DNA from: Cardiocondyla obscurior
Lineage: Eukaryota > Arthropoda > Insecta > Hymenoptera > Formicidae
Length of the DNA: 64,000 nucleotides
NCBI RefSeq assembly: GCF_019399895.1
Contig: NC_091868.1
Location: 5,767,593 to 5,831,592, forward strand
Direction: 5' to 3'
Made by a program: the position numbers and the translations under genes. Positions 15,063 through 24,400 of this stretch are shown in pieces (position 1 is the stretch's first letter; each line of letters starts with the position of its first letter). The notes under the pieces are model-generated. The model was not told the origin of the DNA and made no database searches. It saw only the letters and a program-made list of their open reading frames with translations.

Positions 15063-15116
15063 TATAATCGCGGCAAATATACATGTATATGTATATATAT
15101 ATTTGCCGCGATTATA
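15063..15116. repeat. Perfect inverted repeat, 19-bp arms, 16-base AT-rich spacer
   Basis: The left arm 15063-15081 (TATAATCGCGGCAAATATA) and the right arm 15098-15116 are exact reverse complements. The 16-base spacer is itself mostly alternating TA/TG and could pair partly. Pairing stops abruptly at the outer edges. The stem has a GC-rich centre inside AT-rich surroundings, so it is not simply a low-complexity TA palindrome. Confidence 0.9.
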
Positions 15117-18100
15117 TTGTATATATATGTATATGTATATTCTGGCGACAAACACCCACGCGCCGTTCTCGGACGATCTACGAGGCGGAAATCACTAAGT
15201 TCCTCGACTCACATTATTCTTCCTCTCTAATTCTTTGCAAAAGGGAGTTTCGTCATACGTTGCTCAAATGTTCCACACGAGTGTTGAAATAGGTGAAGGC
15301 TCGTTAGACCTCATTTTCACCGTGTTAAAACGAGATAATTGCCATAGATAAAATTTATTGGAAAAATAAGTTGTATAAAAAAAAATTTAAGAAATATTAG
15401 ACGAAATAACGTTTATCGTGAGATCGTAAGCCGTTAAAAATCCGTCGTGTTCCCGTTTCAATATATCGTACGGCCGGAAAGAAGTCGATCAATTCATCGC
15501 CTTTCGCGGAGCAGACTGAACGGCGCCAAGAATCGCCGGATCACAGACGTGATTGCAACCACGAGAAAGTCGCGCAGCTGTGCCCGCGAACGAACGTACG
15601 GATCGAGGAAAGGGAGGGCGATCTCGCGAGAGATTTGCGTATTGGAATTAATGCCCACGTGAAAATTGATACTCTGGCGATATTCACGATCATCCAAGGC
15701 ATCGTTAAAAATTGATACTGGCTGGCGCGGGCGCGTCCGTCATTCACCACCTACGAATTTCTAGAGAAAAGCGATACGACGCGGCCCACTTCGCGTTAAC
15801 CAACACAATACTAGTCTTGTTCTCGCAGAAAATTCTCAAGAGATTTTTATTTGTTGATCTTCCCTTCGAGATAAAGTTGTTCTAGAACTCGGAAACTAAC
15901 GTCTTGCGGTTTACCATTTACGGGTCACCACTAAATTTATACGTACTCTCGTTGAAATTACGTACCTATGTTATAATTTAAAGCAGAAACGAGTAACAGC
16001 AATCGATGCTTTGAGGATACAAACGAGACCACTCAGCTGCCTTTATTCTAAAATGCCATCGGATACGTTTTCAAGTATTTGTATTATCGTACGAAATTTA
16101 TTTTAATTGCTAATGTTCCGTAAGAAATGTTTAACATTGATTGACTCTCCGATTTTCAATTACCTATGATCAATGCTGAGATAATTGAGCAAGTTCCTTA
16201 TTCAATCACGACATGTCGACAACTTTTGCAAAGTGCACACACGAGACAAATTAATGAGCATAAATATAAGAACGCGGTGGAAATTAATTGAATCTTAATC
16301 TGTGCATGCAGATTTGCCGCAATATCCCTGGGAGTTGATTAATTTCACGCAACTACACTTTGTATAATTAATGCGGTCGTTACCTTCTATATACGGTTTA
16401 ATTACGTAATGTTTCATATATCTTCGCAAGGACCACAATACGCGAGAGCACGGCGAGCGTAATATGAATTAATCGATCGGCATTAACTCGGATAAAAGCG
16501 TAACTAATTGTAAGATTCGTGATTTTGTAAACTAATATCAAAATTAACATTCTTATTGAAAAAGAAAAAAAATTTTTTGGGTCGGTACCGAAGACCGTGC
16601 CTCTTTTCCCTTGCACAGTCTGGAATTCAAATCGCAAGGGGGAACTTTGCGTGCATACGCACAACAATAGTTATTCCACTTTACATTCTCACGCCTCTCT
16701 CCGGGAACGCGACGTATCCTCGTTACGATATCGCGCCCCTTTCGACGCACAGAAACGCCAGCAGTCGTTAAGCCTGCCTTTCGATCGCTGCTCGATCGTG
16801 ACACGTGCATCGACGCGGTTGTATTCATGGTTGCACCCGATTGCAGCCGCGTTACGCGTCACCGCGCGCTTTGTCGCCCGGACGAGGCCGTGTTCGTCGT
16901 GAGCGAGCGAGCGACTCTCCGCATACACGGCTGTTTTGTTATAATGGAAAGTGCAACAAAATCTATCGCTAAACGCGCGCGGGAACACGCTACGTGCCGA
17001 CTGCCCGCACACGACGCAACAAACGGCTATCGCGACCCACTAATTAGCGCTTGACGATCAACCCTTTGGTCTCACTTTCTTTGCGGCTACGCGACACCGT
17101 TTATTGTAACGCCGTAACTGGCGATTATCGTATCATATCTGCACTCGGTATACGCACTTGATAAATTACGTACAGTCGAACAGTGATATTTAATTAATTA
17201 CGTGGAATAACAGATACGGGCGCAATTACAGGAAATACTTTGACGCGGAATACTTTTATGCAGAAAATTAAAGATAAATTATGCAACAAAGAAATTTCGA
17301 GGTTACAAAACAATGACGTTTAAAATTGTATTTCGTAGTAACGTAAAATTGAATAATAACTGAAATATACGATAAATAATTATTTCCACACGTGTTTGCA
17401 CGTATATATTTATGCATACGCATATGAAAGTGCATAAACTAAAACAAAAAAAAAAAGGAGAAAAATAGAACGTCAGTCAAAGTGTAATTATCAAGGCGAA
17501 TAATGTTGGAGGTAAAATTTTTAGAGCATATGTGACGCAGCTGTTGAAATAATTAATTATTATACGATGAATTTTAACCGCGCGGGTAAAACTTAATTAA
17601 AATTATTTTATTACGTACGTTATATGTATGTCAATAAAATGTCCAAAACAGATTCTGTAAGATGCATTTCGATTAAACCGAAATAATAAAAAATAATAAA
17701 CGCTATGTGTTTAGACGTATTTTAGTTGAAAGAAAGATTTTCTGGTATTCAAGTATCTCGCCAAGTTATTCTCAATCGTGCGCATTTAATTTCGCGACGC
17801 CTGTCGCAATCAACATTATCCTCGGGATTTTTTTTTTTCTCAAGTGCAAACGACGATATTTTCTCGTTCGACTTTCTCCAAATCGAAACTCACAAGTCGG
17901 AAAAATCAGTGTTTTTTTTTCTTTCTCTCTCTCTTTCTTCCTCTCTTTTTCTTTTACGCGAGTACACATTGCAGAGCCATTAAGAAGGCGGGCGCGCGCT
18001 TTTTAACGAGGCTTGCACCATCATAAGAGGTGCGGCTCTCTGGATTATGCATAATGATTCCTCGAGTCGAGAGCGCTCGTGGGAAAGCGCGATACTGCGA

Positions 18101-20127
18101 AAAGAAGAAAAGCTCTTGCACGGGCAGCTGATGGTTGACCGTAATGCGCCGGCAATCGGTGCAAGATCTCTCGATCGTGCAGCGACGGAAGTATTAGCCC
18201 GTAGAATCGGGGTCCACCGTAATTCGACATAAACGGTGCAACAAAATGAAAGCGGCTTAGCCGGAAATGTTTCAGCGCGGTTGCAACATTTTTCACCTCT
18301 CAACATAATCCTCGGCGGATTAAACCTTCAATCATGTTTTTCATAAAAAAATAAAAACGGCGAGAGAGAAAGAAAACCGTGGATAAGCTATTGAAAAATA
18401 ATCACGAATTCTGTAACGTCCGCATATTAAAAGCAGTAACGTCCGTTGAAAAGTATCGATACACGTTTTACAAATAATGCCGCGCTTGTTGGCGAAATAT
18501 CGACGGGTTCAGAATTCCTAGCCCATTTTCGATGATATGATTGCACCTTATTCGGGTCGTGAAACGGGAAAGATGCGCTGGCGTGCGCCGCGAGATGTGA
18601 ATTACGCCGTGATGACCTGGTCGAGAAGCGATGTATCCGCACATTGTACGAAAGGCTGTATAAACGATCCAAAATACGCTCGCTCCCAGCAGCGGTCACT
18701 TGCACACGCGTTGCACGACAGTGCTTATTGTCGAGATTATACTAAATTACGCAACTTTTTTTTTTGCGGTCTGATGGAACTAAGGTGTTCGGGTGGGCAA
18801 TCATTGTGCATCACAGAACGAGAAAAAGAATTCTCCCTTTTTCAATTACGGTCCGTTACCGCTCGGCAGATGCTCGCCGCGGTTCATTTTCCGGCTGTCA
18901 AGAAATTGCCCGCTGCTCTTATTTTCTTCTATATTTAGAGAACAAGGTGGAGAGATAAAGAAAAAGAAGCGAATAGTCTATTTTCAGTAATGCAATTGCG
19001 TCGACGAGTCGGGATAAGCGCGCGATCCCTTTCGTTACTTGAACGATTTATCTGACTGGCGGATCGACGTAATCTTTCTCGGGAGATTGCAAAGAGCCTC
19101 CCCCGATTTCTTCAACGTTAAGGCGTAAGTTGCTTAAGCCCGTTTTCTTAAGCCGGTAACGGCGCATTCATTCATGCAGGATATTGTGCGCCGTTCACTC
19201 ACCACCCACGTATATCGCGTTTTGCAGAGATTGCTAAAGAAACGAGCAATGTCACATATCTGGAAAAACGATTGCGCAGCGTCTGCATCTGAATCGCGAA
19301 TTTTCATCGTAAATAAAATTTTACACAAGCACATTTTACATTTTTCTCGAAGGAAAGAAGAAATACAGATATTTTATATGAACGATATTATCCGTAATAA
19401 ATACTCGGCAAATTTTCATGGTAAGCACATAAAGTATATGATCAGAATCTGAAATTTAGGGCAACAAATTTAAAATTGAAAATATCAACTTTTTTTATAT
19501 CCTCAACTTGGATTAAAAGTCACATTCTTTTCAATAATGTGTAAAATAAACATTTTTCTAAAATCTTAATAATATAATATCGGAACGTTTCGCCTTGTAC
19601 CAAATTGAAAAAAATACGATCCAAAGTTGAAAAAAAAAAGTATCGCGCCTTATGGCAATAAATTAAATAAACAGAGAAAAATTACGTCGACTACGCAGGC
19701 TAAGTTGTATTTACTGTCCCTCCTTATAAGTTTACCCGTCACCTTTAAAGAGCACGTAATTCACGGAAAATCCACGTGGGAGTTGAACGCAGGTGTTTTA
19801 CTACACACGTAGATAAATTTCTAATGCGACTTCATTGAGAAAATAAGCGAGACCGGGAACAGTGTCATCTGCCACGGTTCAACAAACGCTTAGTCTATTG
19901 CATTAAAATATCGGCTTGGTAGACGCCTCCCCCTTTTTTTTTTTTCCGTCGCCATTTCATGTCACTTCCATATTTTTCTGTCCATCTATGCTAGTAACGC
20001 CTTAATGCGTCGTGATAATACACGTGCGAAAGTGCCTTCGTAGAGAGGATCCTAATCTTAAAAAATTGGTGTGACACGTAAATTAGTTGTTAATTATTAC
20101 CGCTTAAAACCGATGCTGATTAGTTCT
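15117..20127. other. Intron segment with no recognised gene
   Basis: Mixed AT-rich and CpG-rich sequence. Several open frames overlap on opposite strands (15.4-15.7 kb, 16.6-17.0 kb, 18.0-18.9 kb) without domain resemblance. A short minus-strand frame near 19.13-19.33 kb ends close to a GTGAGT donor, but in a phase that does not fit the SAM exon. Nothing here could be supported as a gene. Confidence 0.4.
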
Positions 20128-20160
20128 CTCTCGCTTGGCTTGCTTCACGCCAAGCGAGAG
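20128..20160. repeat. Perfect 12-bp hairpin
   Basis: CTCTCGCTTGGC (20128-20139) and its exact reverse complement GCCAAGCGAGAG (20149-20160) are separated by a 9-base loop. The hairpin lies about 180 bases before the longer hairpin at 20337 and about 500 bases before the candidate plus-strand exon 1. It could be a structured RNA or DNA element, but nothing identifies its function. Confidence 0.85.
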
Positions 20161-20336
20161 TCAACGTCGGCTATCAAGTCTATTTTTTTTCTAAATAATT
20201 ATTGAGATCCGATTGTTTCACGTCGCATAACAGACACTGCCAATTTTTAACGCACGGTTCCTCTCAATTTAAACACTTGTAAATTTAGCTCACAAAAAAT
20301 CCTATTTAGTTCAATTATTAAATCGGCGATTTTAAG

Positions 20337-20471
20337 GTTCGATTTAATTTTAATATTTAATTAATATGTCCAGGCAAAGACGGTCTTCGCGATTTACAAG
20401 ATCGAGAACGACTCGGTGGAAGTATCGTCTTTGTTTGGATATACTAATTAAATATTACAATTAAATCAAAC
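20337..20471 (+). ncRNA. Long precursor-like hairpin (48-bp arms), candidate small-RNA or hairpin-RNA locus
   Basis: Arms 20337-20384 and 20424-20471 can be paired base for base over 48 positions without a bulge, around a 39-base loop region. Of the 48 positions 41 are Watson-Crick pairs. Four of the seven differences (in the GTCCAGGCAAAGACGGT part of the left arm) become G-U wobbles if the plus strand is transcribed. Three, outside that inner segment, are true mismatches. The inner 20 positions are therefore fully paired as plus-strand RNA, the pattern expected of a miRNA or hairpin-RNA precursor. The stem is longer than an ordinary pre-miRNA. I do not recognise either arm as a known miRNA. 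An alternative is a palindromic miniature transposon, but no target-site duplication is visible at the ends. Confidence 0.5.
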
Positions 20472-20482
20472 GAGAGCAACGA

Positions 20483-20580
20483 ATGTATAGCCGCGAGGGA
20501 GACGGGGGGGACGGGGTGAGAGGGGGTGAGAGCGAGCGCGAGGCTACGTGCCGCGCGCTAGGTATATTCCCCCACTACTC
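20483..20580 (+). promoter_or_regulatory. Promoter-like GA/GC-rich segment before the candidate plus-strand exon 1
   Basis: A G-rich strand-asymmetric stretch (GGGGGG, repeated GGTGAGAG and GAGCGAGCGCGAG, about 20503-20540) is followed by a C-rich, CT-rich stretch with a TATATT-like string near 20561. About 60 to 80 bases further on comes a good donor at 20642. The arrangement resembles an insect promoter and short first exon. No start site can be fixed from sequence alone. Confidence 0.35.
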
Positions 20581-20641
20581 CCACTCTCGCTCTGTCCTTC
20601 TCCAGCGGTCGCGCGAGCACACACGTACTACGTACTGCACG
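20581..20641 (+). other. Candidate noncoding exon 1 of the plus-strand transcript (5' end uncertain)
   Basis: The segment ends at ACG followed by GTAAGC (donor at 20642), and the acceptor of the next exon is at 20888-20890, giving a 249-base intron. The left boundary is approximate because the transcription start is unknown. No conserved open frame is visible. It is inferred to be exon 1 because it sits between the promoter-like segment and the strong acceptor of module A. Confidence 0.35.
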
Positions 20642-20890
20642 GTAAGCACGTGTCTCCGTACCGAAAGTAATACTTATGTGCGTATTGCGAGCAACGAAAA
20701 TCGCCCGGTACGAGAACTATCGTCTCCTCATTTTCTGTGTGAGGAGAGCACGTGTTAGTATATCTCCCTTCCGTAAAATAAGTTATATCCTTACGCGTTT
20801 ATCTCTCCGAAGTAATCTTTTATTTCAGAAGCCAATTAATCGATTCTATCTTTGCCGTTTATTAAATTATATATATTCTTTTTGTTACAG

Positions 20891-21203
20891 ATCGTCGCAG
20901 CTGCATCCACAGGAGTCATCGGACGTGTCGTAACCGCCGATATTAATTATTGTACGAACCGCAGCCGGTTCGTCGGTCGTTTCCCGGGTGAGCCGCTAGT
21001 TTTCGGGCGTTTTTTCACGATTAATTTTGTTACGGGAGTGCCGAAAAATAACGTGCGAAAGTGTTTAATAATTTTCGCGAGTAAAATCACGGTCGGGGTA
21101 TTCGCGAATGACTTGTGCGCGGAAGGATGACTCGACACGTCCCCCATCTGAGAGGAGGAGCAGGCCTCGGATAGGCATCCTGCATCGGCGGAGCAACTTT
21201 TAG
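20891..21203 (+). ncRNA. Module A, exon 2: leader or noncoding exon duplicated at 56025-56382
   Basis: The exon is bounded by a pyrimidine-rich TTTTTGTTACAG acceptor (ending 20890) and a TAG/GTGAAT donor (21204). From 20925 on it is homologous to the exon at 56025-56382. It contains the perfect hairpin at 20954-20973, then a diverged middle. A core at about 21114-21203 is nearly identical in both copies. The ATG at 21127 opens only a 15-codon frame that ends at TAG (21172-21174). Copy B has a 2-base length difference at each of two points in the core, which changes the frame there. The preserved unit is therefore unlikely to be a protein. AGGATG (21124-21129) and CATCCT (21176-21181) are complementary and present in both copies, so they could close a stem around the core. 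It is interpreted as a 5' leader exon or lncRNA exon. Confidence 0.55.
20954..20973 (+). ncRNA. Conserved 8-bp hairpin in module A
   Basis: ACGAACCG, loop CAGC and CGGTTCGT form a perfect stem. The identical 20 bases occur in module B at 56127-56146 although the sequence on either side has diverged. That points to selection on structure or on a palindromic binding site. Confidence 0.75.
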
Positions 21204-21313
21204 GTGAATATTAATTTTTTTTCTTTTAAAAAATCTTTATAAAAAAAGTCTTATCTTTACTTTAATTGAAATACCAACATGTCTACATTAATATGTTTTA
21301 TTTTATGTTACAG

Positions 21314-21351
21314 CCACCCCCAGAATTCAACAACTCCGCTGATGCAGATCG
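21314..21351 (+). ncRNA. Module A, exon 3: short exon ending ATG-CAG-ATC-G
   Basis: This 38-base exon lies between an ATGTTACAG acceptor (ending 21313) and a strong GTAAGT donor (21352). A second CAG (21321-21323) gives an alternative acceptor 10 bases downstream. The corresponding exon in module B has the same paired acceptors. The exon ends with ATG CAG ATC G (ATG at 21342), and copy B ends with the same codons, ATG CAG ATT G. If translation starts there the protein would begin Met-Gln-Ile, with the fourth codon completed by an unseen downstream exon. This is suggestive only. The transcript could equally be noncoding. Confidence 0.5.
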
Positions 21352-21446
21352 GTAAGTCGCATAATTTTTTTTTTTGTAATTTGCAATCGGGTGGGATCTC
21401 TTAAAAAAACAGCACGCGCGTATCGCACGCATAGTTTCTTTTAATA

Positions 21447-24400
21447 GGATAATAAAAAGCCGCGCTATTTCACGGTCGCAGAAATCCACGCGCAGAGGTT
21501 TACAGTTATTGACAAATGCTCTTCGGTGATCGAAATAGCGGATACTACGCCACATCGCTCTACGATAATGATTTAACGATAGATCGTTTTACCAGATTAT
21601 AAAGTCGCGCACGAGTTGCGCTTAGCGTTCTAATAATGCCATTCTGAGATATCGCTCAGAATTTGCTCGTCACAGCTTGTCAATTTCTCTATTACGTAAT
21701 ACGTAAGAAAAGTCGCAGCGAGTGATTCAAGTCCGCAAAATCTCTCGTGCTCGACACTCTCTTTTCAAAACTCATGAAGGCATAACATTTTATAAATTCA
21801 CCTACGAGTTATTTATTCAGCTGAATTTGACGTTATTCCGAAAGCGGACTGCGAAGCGGACGTGACTGAAAGTACGTTCGGACACTGTTGCTGACGTTGT
21901 TACCGATGTATAATCCGCTTGCCGTTTATAAAACACTTTGAACTCAGCAACAATGAGTCATTCCCGGGCTACGACCGTACATTTTTACGACCACTCGAAT
22001 TAATTTCGTTTACGCTCACCGGATGGTTCGCGTAAGAGCAACTGCGTAAACTGCCGCGAATACTCTTCACGTAACATTTCTAAAAATAATCTTGACTCGA
22101 AATATTAAAAATAACAATTAAAAATAAGTACAATAGATAACAATTTTAATAAGAAAAATAAATAAAAAATAAAAAAAAACCTACTTAGCGTAGCTGAACT
22201 TTCGTAACAAATATCGCGCGCTGAAAATACTCCGATATCCAATTAAGTTCCGCGTACAATAAATTGGAGATCGAAATTGCCAACTGATAATTTGCAGCTG
22301 TCTCACGCCGAACGTGGGACTTCGGTATTTTTTCCGTATCAAAAGTGTAGCGTTTGGAAAAATGTCGTAATCACTTGCCGAGCGAACGTAACGCTAATAA
22401 ACGAAGGCTTGCCGGCGCCGCGAGACAGGTGGATCGAGCTATCGCCGTACGAGGAAACGTGGCACATCCGTGGCAATGATCCATATAGATACGCGGTATC
22501 AGTTCGCGTACGAGCGTTTTCCCATAGCCGAGCCGGCGATACGCTTGAAACGTAATCGCGCCCATTAGAAAATTGCGCGTGACGCAAAATACCGTTGCGT
22601 GTGCCCCTAACGAGTGCCGCATCGGTGCGCATCGCGCGTTAAATTCACCGACATCACGGAACACGCGAGCGAAATCTATGATCGAATTATGCTAATATCG
22701 TGTATCGAGCGGCCTCGAGTATCACTCCCGCGAGCGAAGTCAATAAACCTTATTGATTTAGCTACTCGATGCCTGCCGGCGTTGGCGGATGTTGGACTTT
22801 GCAACGCTGCGCTACTTTCTCACAGATGCTCGTTAGAAACATTGATAATATGTGTCGCGCGATGCCGATAGTGATATTTATACGTGCTCATGCGTGATGC
22901 TAAAATTACAATTAAGTACGCACAATTATATATGCAATTAATTCAGAACACGCGATAAATATTTCTTCCATTCTTCTTCCTTTAAAGCGCAGTTTTAAAA
23001 TCACCGCGAAACAAATAAGTTTATTATTTATTCGCAAAATTTTATTTAGAAATAAAAATTGCAAGGAACAGATTCAACGATTTATGAACTGTAGTTTACA
23101 AATTGTAAAATTAAATTGAAAAATTTTCATGCTTGACGATCTTAAGCGAGAGCGCTGAGACGTTGTTTTTATTATCAAAAGTGCACTTTATCGAGACCCT
23201 CCGCGATCTTACGCCAGACCGAAAATTATCTTTTACTCACATCAAAGAAAATCCATTAGGCGACGACGTATAAAAACGCTTTTGTATCCATTTGGATATC
23301 GTGCTAAGGCGCGAAGAACAAATATTTCTCACCGAAACGTGCCGACCGGCAGCGAAGCGGCTACCTTACGCGCGTCGTTTCTCCACCCTCGAAGTAAATT
23401 TAATACTATGTAATCGCACCCCGGCAACTACCCGTAAAATCACTTTTGCCGACTCCTCGTATTTCGCAGGATTTTATTTTACGACCGGTCCGTTCGCGCG
23501 CGACTTGGCGAACGGGCCGTGAGATATCGCCGCGAGCTCGCCGGTCAATGAATACCAAAGCTGAACGAAGAAGTTAATTTTTTTTTTTTTTTTAATTTAT
23601 TAATAATCTTCGGATAACTTCCGCGATCATTATTTAATATTACAACACAAGATAAAAGTACAAGTCCTAAAAAAAAGTAATTTATTTACACGTGTACATA
23701 GTAATAAATTTATAATTAAATTCACTAGAGATTTCTTAATTCCTGATCTATAATTAGAATTTTATTAAACTACGATATTGGTATATTTCTGTCGAAATAA
23801 TAATCGCTTGACATTTTCTGACGCGCGGATGGAAGTAAATAGGTTGGATACGGGGCAAATAATTTTTATCGAATACGTGGCAAATGTCATTTATTCCAAT
23901 TTTCCTGTGCAAAGTCAATTTTGTAAACAAATTTACTCTGAAATCGACAAGTGGTGGACACGGCGTGTATGTAGAGCGCACACGTGGCCGATGAGACTCG
24001 CGAGAAGTTGGGCGGGAGTGTATCGGTCAACGTAAGCCACGGGTATGATAAGCGCACGTACGCATGCACGCACACCCACGGTGACCTAAGGCTTGTTTGC
24101 CCGCGAATATTTATTCATCCATCAGCGCGCCGGTGTTTCTCTCATGCATATGTATCGCGGTCGCGTGTGGTTAGTCCGTTGGTCGCGCCAGCATGCAACA
24201 ATCTCAATTCGCACGTGTAAATTCCAGGCGGCCGGGGCGTACGTACGTACGTGCACACGGGTAGGAGAGAGCGGATCGCGCGGCACGAGTTTCGCGGAAG
24301 AACTCCGAGCGCCTCCGGAGTCAGGCACTCGACCGATCTCTCGAGGGTTCGCAAACGTCTCGGTCCTGCGGGCGACCCGCGCGTAAGTCGGAAGCGAAAC

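Larger units (their letters stand above)
20925..21446 (+). repeat. Dispersed duplicated module, copy A (exon-intron-exon and flank)
   Basis: Homology to 56101-56610 starts near GTGTCGTA in exon 2 and crosses the intron. The intron keeps the string CATGTCTACATTAAT and the end ATGTTACAG. It then passes exon 3 and its donor (GTAAGTCGCATAA) and fades in the flank near GTTTCTT (about 21440). Because intron and flank are shared, this is a DNA-level duplication and not a processed copy. The exon core and splice signals are far better preserved than the intron. Confidence 0.85.

Noticed and set aside
19134..19334. Minus-strand ATG frame running into a GTGAGT donor near 19200, as a cv-c first exon
   Set aside because: It reaches the donor in phase 0, which does not match the phase-1 SAM exon, and the peptide is not recognised.
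20337..20471. Palindromic miniature transposon as the explanation for the long hairpin
   Set aside because: No target-site duplication or known terminal motif is visible, though it was not excluded by a copy-number search.
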